A stretch of DNA of 37,692 nucleotides from Candidatus Shapirobacteria bacterium CG2_30_35_20 (GCA_001873665.1 MNZO01000020.1:1-37692); one strand, 5' to 3'; counted from the first letter of the stretch, positions 16,051-25,017 are shown. Numbers and translations are program-made. Notes: generated from the sequence alone by a model not told the origin.

Positions 16051-17369
16051 TGTCAAAAAACAACCAAAATAATCTCACGACCAAAATAGTTTCGCTGTGT
16101 AAACGTCGTGGCATAATTTTTCAAAACAGTGAAATATATGGTGGAATCCAGGGGTTTTATGATTATGGTCCGATCGGCTCTTTAATGAAAAACAACTGGA
16201 AAAACTTATGGTTAAGAGAAAACATTCAAAAACGTGACGATGTTGTTTTAATTGATGGGTCGATTATTACCCATCCGACTGTTTGGCAAGCTTCTGGTCA
16301 TGTCAAAAATTTTGCCGATATTATGGTCGAATGCAAATCTTGCCACAAACGCTTTCGTCCCGATTTAATTGATAATGCCACAAAATGCCCGAAATGTGGG
16401 GGAGAATTTACTGAAGGTAAAAAATACAATATTTTATTTGAAACCAATGTTGGTGTTATCGAAAGTGAAAAAACACACACTTATTTACGCGGTGAAGCTT
16501 GCCAAACAATTTATCTAGACTTTAAAAACATCATCGACTCCACTCGTGTCAAAATTCCATTTGGCATTGCCCAAATTGGAAAAGCTTTTAGAAACGAAAT
16601 TACCCCAAAAAATTTCCTTTATCGCACTCGCGAATTTGAACAATGGGATATTCAATATTTTTGCCATCCCACCGATATGGACAAGTTTTATGAATATTGG
16701 AAACAAAATCGCATGGAATGGTACCAATCATTATTTAACAACAAAAAAGATTTAAGATTCCGACAGCACGAAAAAGATGAATTAGCCTTTTACGCCAAAA
16801 AGGCGTTTGACATTGAATATAATGCTCCCTGGGGCTGGGCTGAAATGGAAGGTATTCATTGGCGTTCAGATTATGATTTAACTCAACATCAAACTTTTTC
16901 AAAACAAGACTTATCTTATCGTGACCCAGTTACCAACGAAAAATATTTACCCCACATTGTCGAAACCAGTGGAGGAGTTGATCGTTCTTTTTTCTTTTTA
17001 TTACTTGACGCCTATAGAGAAGAAACTAATGAAAAAGGTGAAATACGTATTTCACTAAAAATTAATCCAAAAGTTTCTGCCTACAAAATGGCAATATTTC
17101 CATTAGCTGCCAATAAACCAGAGTTAGTTGATAAGGCTATAAATTTATACAAATCATTAAAATCAAAATATTCAGTTGATTTTGACGACAGTAGTAATAT
17201 CGGCAAAAAATATCGCCGCCATGACGAAATTGGCACCCCTTGGTGCGTCGTTGTTGATTATCAAACATTGGAAGATAAAACTATTTCTATTCGCGATCGA
17301 GACACTATGGAACAAATTCGTCTACCCATTAGCCAAATTGACGTTTGGTTGGCAAATAAACTACAATAA
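16050..17369 (+). CDS. glyS: Glycyl-tRNA synthetase, dimeric alpha2 type
   Basis: 439-residue class II synthetase of the single-chain type found in archaea, eukaryotes and many bacteria, charging tRNA-Gly. It begins with the family block GIIFQNSEIYGGIQGFYDYGP. A C-x2-C...C-x2-C insertion (CKSCHKRF and CPKCGGEF, about residues 94-117) probably binds zinc. Motif 2 is FRNEITPKNFLYRTREFEQWD and motif 3 is VETSGGVDRSFF. A C-terminal anticodon-binding domain starts near ISLKINPKVS. The length is normal for compact members. Confidence 0.95.
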   Translation: MSKNNQNNLTTKIVSLCKRRGIIFQNSEIYGGIQGFYDYGPIGSLMKNNWKNLWLRENIQKRDDVVLIDGSIITHPTVWQASGHVKNFADIMVECKSCHKRFRPDLIDNATKCPKCGGEFTEGKKYNILFETNVGVIESEKTHTYLRGEACQTIYLDFKNIIDSTRVKIPFGIAQIGKAFRNEITPKNFLYRTREFEQWDIQYFCHPTDMDKFYEYWKQNRMEWYQSLFNNKKDLRFRQHEKDELAFYAKKAFDIEYNAPWGWAEMEGIHWRSDYDLTQHQTFSKQDLSYRDPVTNEKYLPHIVETSGGVDRSFFFLLLDAYREETNEKGEIRISLKINPKVSAYKMAIFPLAANKPELVDKAINLYKSLKSKYSVDFDDSSNIGKKYRRHDEIGTPWCVVVDYQTLEDKTISIRDRDTMEQIRLPISQIDVWLANKLQ

Positions 17370-17372
17370 AAT

Positions 17373-17891
17373 ATGAAAAAACAATTCTCTCTTTCTCGGT
17401 TATCTGTTATCTGTTTACTGTCATCAGTGTTTGTTCTTTCCTCTTGTGGTGCCAAAAAAACAATTTCAACTGCGACCCCCACCCCCATCCCCCGAGAATT
17501 AGTTATCACCGATGATCAAAAACCCACCATCAAGCTTACCCCACGTCAAGATGGTCACGAATTAACCCTAACCATCTCCCAGATAAACTCCTTGTTTATC
17601 AAAATAGAGTACGAATTGATATACACTGCTGTCGATGGTGGTCTGGAAATCGAAAAAGGGGTTAGTGGTAATATCGAAAGCAAAGATATACTTAATGGTA
17701 CCGCCGAAAGAAAAATATTATTAGGCACCGAAAGTTGTACCAACGGATGTAAATATAAATACGATTCTGGTATCAATGGCGGATCACTTAATTTAACCTT
17801 AATTACCGAAGACAATCAGGTAGCATCACTTGAAATGCCATTCACCCTAACTTCAAGTAAGGGTAAAAACTTTACTATCACATTTAGATAA
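17373..17891 (+). CDS. Putative lipoprotein
   Basis: 172 residues with a lipoprotein signal peptide: positively charged start (MKKQF), hydrophobic core at residues 7-22 and lipobox LSSC with C25 as the lipidated residue. A Pro/Thr linker (TATPTPIP) follows, then a domain of about 130 residues with predicted beta strands and a Cys pair (ESCTNGC). I do not recognise the family. It begins three bases after glyS. A possible -10 box (TACAAT, 17362-17367) sits in the last glyS codons at leaderless spacing. Confidence 0.75.
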   Translation: MKKQFSLSRLSVICLLSSVFVLSSCGAKKTISTATPTPIPRELVITDDQKPTIKLTPRQDGHELTLTISQINSLFIKIEYELIYTAVDGGLEIEKGVSGNIESKDILNGTAERKILLGTESCTNGCKYKYDSGINGGSLNLTLITEDNQVASLEMPFTLTSSKGKNFTITFR

Positions 17892-17893
17892 CT

Positions 17894-18742
17894 GTGAAAT
17901 ACCATATTCCAGTATTGTTGTCTGAAGTAATCACTCGATTTAATCCACAGCCAGGAAATATATATATTGATAGCACTGTTGGTCACGGTGGCCATAGTCA
18001 AGAACTACTAAGTAAAGGGGCTATCGTCTATGGTATCGACGCTGATAAAAATAATTTAACAATTACTACCGATAGAATAAATAACCCAAATTTTCACCCA
18101 ATTTTAGGTAATTTTAAAGACATAAAAAAAATCTGGCAAAAATATATCAACGCTCCCGTCGACGGTATTCTCGCTGATTTAGGGCTTAGCAATAATCAAC
18201 AAAGTCAAGAAGGTAGGGGGTTTTCCTTTAACGATAGTCAATCTCTTGATATGCGTCTTGACCCTAATACCCAAGAAACTTCTGCCAAAGATATCATTAA
18301 TAGTTATGACGAAACTCAACTATATTTACTATTTTCCAAAATCGCTCAAGAACAATTTGCCCTCCCCCTAGCCCAAAAAATTATCACCTCTCGACAACAA
18401 TCAACCATTAAAACCGGAAAGCAACTAGCCGATATTATTCATGAGTATTATCAATCAAGACATATTCGAAAAGCGATTGACCCCGCCACCAAAATTTTTA
18501 TGGCTCTACGCATCGAAACCAATAATGAATTTGAAAATCTAAATATCTTTCTTAATGACAGTCAAAAAATAATTAAAACAAACGGAATTATTGCCATTAT
18601 TTCTTTTCACTCGAGCGAAGACCGAATTGTTAAAAATTTTATTAAAAAAAATAATTTTACGACCATTCGTTTTTTGCCAACCAAAGATGAAATAAAAACT
18701 AACCATCTCTCCCGCTCCGCCGTTCTTAGAGTTTACAGCTAA
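17894..18742 (+). CDS. rsmH: 16S rRNA (cytosine1402-N4)-methyltransferase
   Basis: SAM-dependent methyltransferase (also called MraW) that modifies C1402 in the ribosomal decoding centre, and the usual first gene of the dcw cluster. 282 residues. HIPVLLSEVI is at the start, motif I is YIDSTVGHGGHS, and DGILADLGLSNNQ, GFSFNDSQSLDMRLD, IDPATKIFMALRIETN and IISFHSSEDRIVKNF follow. It starts with GTG at 17894, three bases after the lipoprotein gene. Its last 4 bases overlap the convergent minus-strand gene. Confidence 0.95.
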   Translation: MKYHIPVLLSEVITRFNPQPGNIYIDSTVGHGGHSQELLSKGAIVYGIDADKNNLTITTDRINNPNFHPILGNFKDIKKIWQKYINAPVDGILADLGLSNNQQSQEGRGFSFNDSQSLDMRLDPNTQETSAKDIINSYDETQLYLLFSKIAQEQFALPLAQKIITSRQQSTIKTGKQLADIIHEYYQSRHIRKAIDPATKIFMALRIETNNEFENLNIFLNDSQKIIKTNGIIAIISFHSSEDRIVKNFIKKNNFTTIRFLPTKDEIKTNHLSRSAVLRVYS

Positions 18743-19017
18743 GCTACTGCCAATATTTGTTCAATTTTTGCGACCTTAACTTCAAGATTGTCAAATTCAT
18801 CACTGGTCGGGGCATCATCTTCGAGATATGCCAGTGATTTCCCCAGTTTATCAATTCGGTCATTAACTCCTTTAAATCCTTTATCCATTTTTTTATCTAA
18901 ACCATCCATTCTATCGCTGAGTTTTTTATCAAGTTTATCAATTCTTGCTAACAAGTCGCCTCTCATAGTACTCTGGCCATTAACCAACATTTGAAACATT
19001 TTTTGAATATCGTCCAT
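18739..19017 (-). CDS. Small coiled-coil protein
   Basis: 92 residues, almost entirely charged heptads (LLARIDKLDKKLSDRMDGLD, then KVAKIEQIL), so a parallel or hairpin coiled coil is expected. There is no signal or membrane segment. Similar short proteins full of ID(K/R)LDKK repeats are common as hypotheticals in CPR genomes. It is on the - strand, inside a run of about 60 kb-style unidirectional genes, between rsmH and ftsL-like, with 4 bases of 3' overlap with rsmH. A weak -10 (TAGAGT) lies six bases before its ATG on the - strand. Function unknown. Confidence 0.7.
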   Translation of the reverse strand: MDDIQKMFQMLVNGQSTMRGDLLARIDKLDKKLSDRMDGLDKKMDKGFKGVNDRIDKLGKSLAYLEDDAPTSDEFDNLEVKVAKIEQILAVA

Positions 19018-19069
19018 ACCATTACTCTAAAGTATTTTTTCTGTTAACGCAATGACATACACACCATAC

Positions 19070-19084
19070 TATACTATTAATATA
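19070..19084 (+). promoter_or_regulatory. Probable -10 box for the ftsL-like/ftsI unit
   Basis: TATACT at 19070-19075, 8 bases before the ATG at 19084, in the divergent gap between the coiled-coil gene and the ftsL-like gene. Confidence 0.45.
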
Positions 19085-19281
19085 TGCCCAACCGAATTTT
19101 ACTCACCGTCACCCTTAGCCTGTTTTTTTTTCAATTAGCATTTTCGATAATCTATTCCAATATTATCATCAAAATAAACCAAACGTTTTTTGAAAAAAAC
19201 AAAGTTTACACCAATTTATCATCAGTTAATCAGAATTTAGAACTCCAATATGTCCAAAAATACGCCATCAACCAACAATAA
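19084..19281 (+). CDS. ftsL: FtsL-like division protein
   Basis: 65 residues. A short cytoplasmic N-terminus is followed by one membrane helix (about residues 5-27) and then a short Asn- and Gln-rich coiled-coil stretch outside the membrane. Sequence alone would not identify it. The topology, the small size and the position between rsmH and ftsI match FtsL, which with FtsB and FtsQ activates the FtsW-FtsI synthase. It is shorter than typical FtsL (about 100 residues) and overlaps ftsI by 32 bases. Confidence 0.6.
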   Translation: MPNRILLTVTLSLFFFQLAFSIIYSNIIIKINQTFFEKNKVYTNLSSVNQNLELQYVQKYAINQQ

Positions 19282-20836
19282 TCGACTCAAAGCTGTCAAT
19301 CTGACAATCATCTTTGCCTTTACCATCGTCATGGCGCGACTTTTTTACTGGCAAATAATTATGGGTCCCACCATTCGGGCCGATAACATATCCCAAAATT
19401 CAAAACTACAAAAAATTCTCCCTAAAACTGGCAAGATTTTATCATCAGACAATTTTCCCTTAAGTCTTGGCGTAAAAGCCTATAAACTATCAATTTATAA
19501 ACCAAATTTAAAAATAAACTTAAATGAATTATTCAAAAAAATCGACAAAATAAAACCCAATACCATTCTCAACAACAACATTCAAATTAATAATCTCAAC
19601 AATCCTCAGATCAAATGGGTCACCCTCAATGGTACGTTTGACCAAATTCAAAAACAACAACTAACAATCCCTGGAATCGAATTTGAAGAAAGTAGTTTTC
19701 GCTATTACCCCGAAGGTAATTTGGCCAAAAACATCATCACCAATTTAGAATCGTTTTATCGTCGAATCCTATTTGGAAAAACTGGTTTTTCACTTTCATC
19801 TATTGATGGTACTGGTCAAACCATATTAACCAAACGAAACTGGCGTCAATCAGAAACCGACGGTCAAGATATTAAAACTAGTTTAAACCGCCAAGTACAG
19901 ATAATTTTGACCGACACTCTCACAAAAGGTCTTGAGATTTATCAGGCCAAAAGTGCTTCAGGCACAATTATTGACCCAAGTACAGGTCTCATAATTGCTA
20001 TGTCCTCAATCCAGTCTGACACCACCCCCAATAATAATATTGACAATATTAGTAATTTGTTTGAACCGGGATCTATATTCAAACCACTAGTTGTCGCTAT
20101 GGCTCTCGACAGTAAAAAAATTGATACCGATTTTATTTGTTCTGATTGTTCAAAACCTCGAGTTTTGGGCCAATACACCATTAATAATTGGGATAATACC
20201 TTTCACCCCAATTCAACCCTAAGTGACATTATTAAAAACTCAGATAATATTGGAATGAGCAATATTATTCAAAGACTAGATAAAGATAATTTTATAAAAT
20301 ACTTTCACGCCCTTAAACTCGACTCAAAAAGCGAAATCGACTTAATCGGCGAATCGATTTCTCCCCCCAAAAAATTCATAGCCGATATTGATTTGGCCAC
20401 CGCCTCTTTTGGTCAGGGACTAGCCGTCAATGAATTACAAATGGTTCAAGCCTTTAACACCCTGGCCAATCAGGGCAAATTAATCTCTGGCCATTTCAAC
20501 ACCCAAATATTACCCAGCCCTATAAATGTTTTTTCACCAGAAACCGTAATAAAAGTTATTGATATCCTAAAATATGCCGTAGAAAACAGCGCCATCAAAT
20601 CCCTAAAACCAAAAAATCTCGAAGTTTGTGCTAAAAGTGGTACTGCCCAAATCGCCATTGGAGGTCAATACAGTGACACCAACACTATTGGTTCATATGT
20701 TGGCTTTTCCCCCTGTACATCACCCAAATTTACCATGATTATCACTATTAACCAACCCCAAAAGGGGGAGTGGGGTTCATCCACCGCCGCCCCCCTCTGG
20801 TTTGAAATTGCCACAAAAATCTCCCCTTTGTTATAA
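19250..20836 (+). CDS. ftsI: Penicillin-binding protein, FtsI-type peptidoglycan transpeptidase
   Basis: 528-residue class B PBP that cross-links peptidoglycan, with FtsW as partner. There is one N-terminal membrane helix (about residues 14-36), then a dimerisation/pedestal domain. The transpeptidase motifs are complete: S275-I-F-K278 (active-site serine), S331-D-N333 and K462-S-G-T465. The PASTA domains found in some Gram-positive orthologues are absent. The overlap with ftsL and the downstream murE-like gene give the classical dcw order. Confidence 0.93.
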   Translation: MSKNTPSTNNNRLKAVNLTIIFAFTIVMARLFYWQIIMGPTIRADNISQNSKLQKILPKTGKILSSDNFPLSLGVKAYKLSIYKPNLKINLNELFKKIDKIKPNTILNNNIQINNLNNPQIKWVTLNGTFDQIQKQQLTIPGIEFEESSFRYYPEGNLAKNIITNLESFYRRILFGKTGFSLSSIDGTGQTILTKRNWRQSETDGQDIKTSLNRQVQIILTDTLTKGLEIYQAKSASGTIIDPSTGLIIAMSSIQSDTTPNNNIDNISNLFEPGSIFKPLVVAMALDSKKIDTDFICSDCSKPRVLGQYTINNWDNTFHPNSTLSDIIKNSDNIGMSNIIQRLDKDNFIKYFHALKLDSKSEIDLIGESISPPKKFIADIDLATASFGQGLAVNELQMVQAFNTLANQGKLISGHFNTQILPSPINVFSPETVIKVIDILKYAVENSAIKSLKPKNLEVCAKSGTAQIAIGGQYSDTNTIGSYVGFSPCTSPKFTMIITINQPQKGEWGSSTAAPLWFEIATKISPLL

Positions 20837-20849
20837 TATGTAACCAAAA
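20829..20849 (+). promoter_or_regulatory. Extended -10 promoter before the murE-like gene
   Basis: TGT-TATAAT at 20829-20837 overlaps the ftsI stop codon. The expected start point is about 5 bases before the ATG at 20849, giving a very short 5' leader. Confidence 0.5.
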
Positions 20850-22117
20850 TGTATAAAAAAATATATAAGATTTGTTTTCAAAAAATTAAAAATATATTCT
20901 GGCACCTTCCCAAAAGTATTTTTTACAATATCTATTTCGGTTTCCCTCATCGTAATCTTACCTTAATTGGTGTTACAGGAACCGACGGCAAAACCACCTC
21001 TGTCAACCTAATTCACCAAGCATTACTTAATGCCAATATAAAATCAGGTCTAATTTCTACCCTCGGTGCCAAAATAGGTGACCAAAGCATCTCTATTGGC
21101 TTACACACCACCTCTCCCGATTCATCTATTGTTCAAAAAATATTTGCCCAAATGGTCACCGAGGGTATGACTCACGCCATTGTTGAAGTCACTGCTCATG
21201 CTATCGATCAATATCGTTATTTCGGTTGTAATTTTGCCATTTGCGGTATAACTAACACCTCCCACGAACATCTCGATGATTTTTTAAATATGTCATCATA
21301 TATCAACACCAAAGCAAAACTTTTTTCCAATTCCAATATTGCCATATTAAACAAAGACGATTCCTCATTTTCTCAAATTATTGTCCCACCCACCACTAAA
21401 ATCTTTTCCTACAGCATTGACAAAAAATCCGATTATCAAGCCAAAAACATTAATTTAAATAACAAATTTCTTGAGTTTACCGTCAACAAAACGACATACA
21501 AAACTAATAGTAACTACCGCTACCAAATTTATAATATTCTCTTAGTCCATTCAATTTTAAATCAACTTAAAATCGACCCAAATTTATTGCCCAAATTAAT
21601 ACTAAATTTTCCTGAAATAAAAGGCCGTCGAGAAATTGTTAAAAACAATCTCCACATCCAATGTATTGTTGATTTTGCCCACACCCCCAACGCCTTATTC
21701 CAAACCCTATCATCTTTACACTCAACAACTAAAAACAAATTGATATGCATTTTTGGTGCCACTGGTGGTCGCGACCAGACCAAACGCCCACTTATGGGTA
21801 AAGTTGTTTCCCAAAATTGTGACATCGCTATTGTTACCGCCGATGATACTCGTAATGAAAATATCATCGAAATAAACAAACAAATCATTTCCGGTTTTGA
21901 TCAAAAACAAATTGACAACAAAAAATTTGCTTATTACAACATCCCCAATCGCCAAGATGCTTTCAACCTAGCCGTTAGTTTGGCGAAATCAGGCGATACA
22001 ATTATTGCCTGTGGTAAAGGTCATGAAACCTCAATTCTCCACGGTAAAACCGAATACCCCTGGTCAGAAAGTGATGCCTTTAAAACCGCTTTTAGAAATA
22101 AAGACCAAAATGTTTAA
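20849..22117 (+). CDS. murE: MurE-like Mur ligase lacking the N-terminal domain
   Basis: Mur ligases add an amino acid to the UDP-MurNAc peptide using ATP. This one matches MurE: P-loop GTDGKTT at residues 44-50, TTSPDS, EVTAHAIDQYR, TNTSHEHLDDF, YINTKAKLF with the carbamylated-Lys position, DFAHTPNAL, and GATGGRDQTKRPLMG. At 422 residues it is about 70 short, because the P-loop sits near residue 44 instead of about 110. The UDP-binding N-terminal domain is replaced by a 35-residue basic/hydrophobic lead. The third-residue specificity motif reads DDTR where diaminopimelate enzymes have DNPR; the Arg is kept. Which amino acid it adds is uncertain. Confidence 0.85.
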   Translation: MYKKIYKICFQKIKNIFWHLPKSIFYNIYFGFPHRNLTLIGVTGTDGKTTSVNLIHQALLNANIKSGLISTLGAKIGDQSISIGLHTTSPDSSIVQKIFAQMVTEGMTHAIVEVTAHAIDQYRYFGCNFAICGITNTSHEHLDDFLNMSSYINTKAKLFSNSNIAILNKDDSSFSQIIVPPTTKIFSYSIDKKSDYQAKNINLNNKFLEFTVNKTTYKTNSNYRYQIYNILLVHSILNQLKIDPNLLPKLILNFPEIKGRREIVKNNLHIQCIVDFAHTPNALFQTLSSLHSTTKNKLICIFGATGGRDQTKRPLMGKVVSQNCDIAIVTADDTRNENIIEINKQIISGFDQKQIDNKKFAYYNIPNRQDAFNLAVSLAKSGDTIIACGKGHETSILHGKTEYPWSESDAFKTAFRNKDQNV

Positions 22118-22706
22118 CCAACAAACTCAAAACACTATTAAAGAAAACTATAATCACGGTCTTTTACCACAAAGAAATAATAAAGATTACTGGTACTCCG
22201 ACAGTTCTAGTCGTTCCAACTTATCCAAATTTAACTTATCCTCCGAAAATCGCCGAATTATCAGCAAAACTAACCATTATAAATATCAGGTAATCCCCTT
22301 ATCCCAATTTAAATATTCCCTCTTTATTCAAAAAACAATTTTTAAATGGATTAAAGAAATTGGGTGGAATTTCCCTATCTCCTCGGTCAAAACCATTTTT
22401 ACTAATCATATTTTTAATTACGTCTACGTTTGGCAAGATTTAGATGGTAACGTCGTGGCTTATTCTATTTGCTACTTTTCAAAAAATATTTCTCATATCG
22501 CCTATGTCTTTTACAATCCAAAATTATCTCATAATAATTTGCCAATCAGACTAACTCTACAAACTATTATTGATAGCCATGATAAAAATTTAAATTATTG
22601 TTATCTTGGTCGTTTTAATCCAAAAACAAAACTGGGTTATTATAAACGTGAGCTTCCAGGCTTTGAATATTATAAAAATAATAATTGGATAAAATACACT
22701 CTATGA
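22110..22706 (+). CDS. Arginyl-tRNA-protein transferase-like (GNAT-fold) protein
   Basis: 198 residues. The C-terminal half resembles the ATE1/Bpt C-terminal domain: HIAYVFYNPKLSHNNLPIR, ILTLQ-like helix, then LNYCYLGRFNPKTKLGYYKR and a closing NNNWIKY. The first half has SSRSNLSKFNLSSENRRI, also like that family. ATE/Bpt enzymes move an amino acid from aminoacyl-tRNA to a peptide N-terminus. The N-terminal Cys cluster of ATE1 is absent. It overlaps the murE-like gene by 8 bases and the Mur ligase downstream by 4, so it belongs to the wall operon. A role in a tRNA-dependent step of wall-peptide synthesis is inference; a plain GNAT acetyltransferase is possible. Confidence 0.6.
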   Translation: MFNQQTQNTIKENYNHGLLPQRNNKDYWYSDSSSRSNLSKFNLSSENRRIISKTNHYKYQVIPLSQFKYSLFIQKTIFKWIKEIGWNFPISSVKTIFTNHIFNYVYVWQDLDGNVVAYSICYFSKNISHIAYVFYNPKLSHNNLPIRLTLQTIIDSHDKNLNYCYLGRFNPKTKLGYYKRELPGFEYYKNNNWIKYTL

Positions 22707-23980
22707 ATATACATATTTTAGGTATTTGTGGCAAAATGACCGCCCCTCTCGCCATTGCTCTAAAAAAACAAGGTCATTTTATTTCAGGTTCTGATCAAGA
22801 CAAAATTTACCCTCCATTTTCTACCACTTTATCCCAGGCTAAAATACCAGTCAACAAACTTCACCCAAAACCAAATTTATATATCATTGGCTCAGCTTTT
22901 AAAAATCAAAACAAATTGAACACCGAATTTGAATCAATTAAAAAGTCAAATATTCCCTATATTTCCGCCACCAAATATATTGCCAAACATTTAATTAAAC
23001 CAAACAGTATTTTAGTTGCCGGTAGTTATGGCAAAAGTTCAATTTCTGCTATGTTGGCCTTTATTTTAAAAGATTCCAAACATAATCCCTCGTATTTATT
23101 TGCTGCCGAATCTTTAAACAAATTTCCCTCACTTTCTTTTACCGACAGTGATTGGTCAATTTGTGAAGCCGATGAATCCATCAATGGATTAGATACTCAA
23201 GCCAAATTTTTATATTACCCGATCAAATATTTAATTTTGACCAGTGCTCAATGGGAACACAAAGAATCATATAAAACCGAGCTGGACAATTTTAACGCCT
23301 TTAAAAAACTGATTATCAATATCCCCAAAGACGGATTACTCATCTACAATCAGCTCGATACATCAATCAACCCACTATTAAAATTTACCAAATGTCAGGC
23401 AATTCCTTATACTATAAATAAAATTAATCATCCCTTCCTGTTTGGGGCAGCCTTTACTAATAACTTTGCCGCCGTTAAAATTTTATGTGATTATCTTAAA
23501 ATATCAACAAAAAAAATATTAGAATACAAAGGGTTAAAAAATAGATTAGAAATAGTTGCTAATAAAAAAAATATTATTTTTATCGATGATTTTGCTCAAT
23601 CTGCTCCACGTATTCAAGCCTCAATTTCTGCAATAAAAAACAAATATCCAAAACGACCAGTAAAAGTAATTCTCGAACCACACGCTAGTTTTTTACAATA
23701 TAAAAGCTCTATAACAGAGTTATTTGAACCATTAATTAATGTTTCACAAATATTCTTAACAAAAATTTCCTTTTCTAAAAACAAAGACAAAACCACTCGT
23801 ATTAGTTTTGCTGACTATAAAACCATTTTTGGTGATAAGATTAATTATCTGCCCATTAATTCTGACCTCATTACTACCGTAATTTCATCACTTAAACCCA
23901 ACGACATTTTAATTCGCTTTTCTTCTGGTGGTTTAGATGGCCAAAAATCTTTTCATAAAATCATTAATTTCAAAACATAA
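22703..23980 (+). CDS. Divergent MurC/Mpl-like Mur ligase
   Basis: 425-residue member of the MurC/Mpl branch. It has MNIHILGICGKMTAPLAIAL, a Rossmann-like opening typical of MurC/Mpl, then GSDQDKIYPP and VAGSYGKSSISAML (P-loop at residues 107-113). CEADESINGLD and SAQWEHKESYKT follow. The C-terminal domain has FIDDFAQSAPRIQAS and ILEPHASFLQYK. Two usual features are altered: the P-loop reads GSYGKSS instead of GTHGKTT, and the DD(Y/F)xHHPT signature lacks both His residues (FAQSAP). It sits where murF normally lies. It may link a first residue or a whole peptide to UDP-MurNAc, or do something new. The ATG at 22703 is in an ATGA overlap. Confidence 0.75.
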   Translation: MNIHILGICGKMTAPLAIALKKQGHFISGSDQDKIYPPFSTTLSQAKIPVNKLHPKPNLYIIGSAFKNQNKLNTEFESIKKSNIPYISATKYIAKHLIKPNSILVAGSYGKSSISAMLAFILKDSKHNPSYLFAAESLNKFPSLSFTDSDWSICEADESINGLDTQAKFLYYPIKYLILTSAQWEHKESYKTELDNFNAFKKLIINIPKDGLLIYNQLDTSINPLLKFTKCQAIPYTINKINHPFLFGAAFTNNFAAVKILCDYLKISTKKILEYKGLKNRLEIVANKKNIIFIDDFAQSAPRIQASISAIKNKYPKRPVKVILEPHASFLQYKSSITELFEPLINVSQIFLTKISFSKNKDKTTRISFADYKTIFGDKINYLPINSDLITTVISSLKPNDILIRFSSGGLDGQKSFHKIINFKT

Positions 23981-23982
23981 TT

Positions 23983-25017
23983 ATGATCCATCTATATTTA
24001 GGATTATTGTTATTTTCTTTTATAGTCACCAGTATTTTAGTTGTACCTTTTATTAACCTACTTTATCGATTAAAATTTCAACGTCAGAGTCAAAAAACAC
24101 TTGATGTTCAAAACAATCATACTCCTATATTTGACAAATTTCACAACCCCAAGGCCGGTACCCCTGTCGGTGGGGGACTATTAATCATAATTTCAGTTTC
24201 TCTTCTTTTTGCTAGTTTACTACCCATATTACAATTTTCCAAAATTTTTATCTCCAGTAACTATAAATTAAATCTAGAACTGGAGGTAATCTTTTTTACC
24301 TTTATTAGTTTTGGCCTACTCGGTCTTTATGATGATATTCTCAAATTTTTTAATTTTCAAAAAAGTGGATTTTTTGGATTAAGATTAAAACATAAGTTAA
24401 TTCTCCAATTACTTGCCTCTGGATTTATATCTTTATTAATTTATTTTCGACTTGGTACTGATTTCATCTATATTCCATTTCTGGGAGCCGTTAAATTAGG
24501 GATTTTATTTGTGCCTATTTCCACTTTAATCATCGCCACCTTTGCCAATTTTTTTAATATTACCGATGGTCTTGATGGTCTATCTTGCGGAATTTTAGTA
24601 ATATCTCTTTTTGCTTTTTGGATTTTAGCTGGCTCGTCTCTTGACACCCCCGTTTCCCTATTTATTTCCCTTTGGATTGGGGCATTAATTGCCTTTTTAT
24701 ATTTTAACGTCTATCCAGCTCGTTTATGGCTAGGCGACGTTGGTTCGATGTCATTTGGTGCCACCATTGCCGTCATCGCCGTCTTGTTGGGTAAAATTAT
24801 TCCACTATTCGTTGTTGGTCTACCATTCATCGTTGAAGGAGTTAGCAGTGGTTTACAAATATTATCAAAAATTTATTTTAAAAAGAAACTTTTTCCCGCC
24901 GCCCCCATCCACCTCACCTTACAAAAAGCTGGTTGGGAGGAACCAAAAATTGTTTTTAGAGCTTGGCTAGCCACTATGATATTAGCTATTTTTGCACTAT
25001 GGTTAGGAATAAACTAA
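23983..25017 (+). CDS. mraY: Phospho-N-acetylmuramoyl-pentapeptide transferase
   Basis: Integral membrane enzyme making lipid I from UDP-MurNAc-peptide and undecaprenyl phosphate. 344 residues, about ten membrane segments. The catalytic aspartates are visible in LLGLYDDILKF and FFNITDGLDGLSCG, and in LWLGDVGSMSFGA. The C-terminal block AAPIHLTLQKAGWEEPKIVFRAW matches MraY, although the usual His cluster (MHHHFE) is reduced to IHLTLQ. It begins two bases after the Mur ligase. Confidence 0.92.
   Translation: MIHLYLGLLLFSFIVTSILVVPFINLLYRLKFQRQSQKTLDVQNNHTPIFDKFHNPKAGTPVGGGLLIIISVSLLFASLLPILQFSKIFISSNYKLNLELEVIFFTFISFGLLGLYDDILKFFNFQKSGFFGLRLKHKLILQLLASGFISLLIYFRLGTDFIYIPFLGAVKLGILFVPISTLIIATFANFFNITDGLDGLSCGILVISLFAFWILAGSSLDTPVSLFISLWIGALIAFLYFNVYPARLWLGDVGSMSFGATIAVIAVLLGKIIPLFVVGLPFIVEGVSSGLQILSKIYFKKKLFPAAPIHLTLQKAGWEEPKIVFRAWLATMILAIFALWLGIN

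Noticed and set aside
21562..21955. Minus-strand frames opposite the murE-like gene
   Set aside because: Antisense shadows of a conserved enzyme; no start signal or domain.
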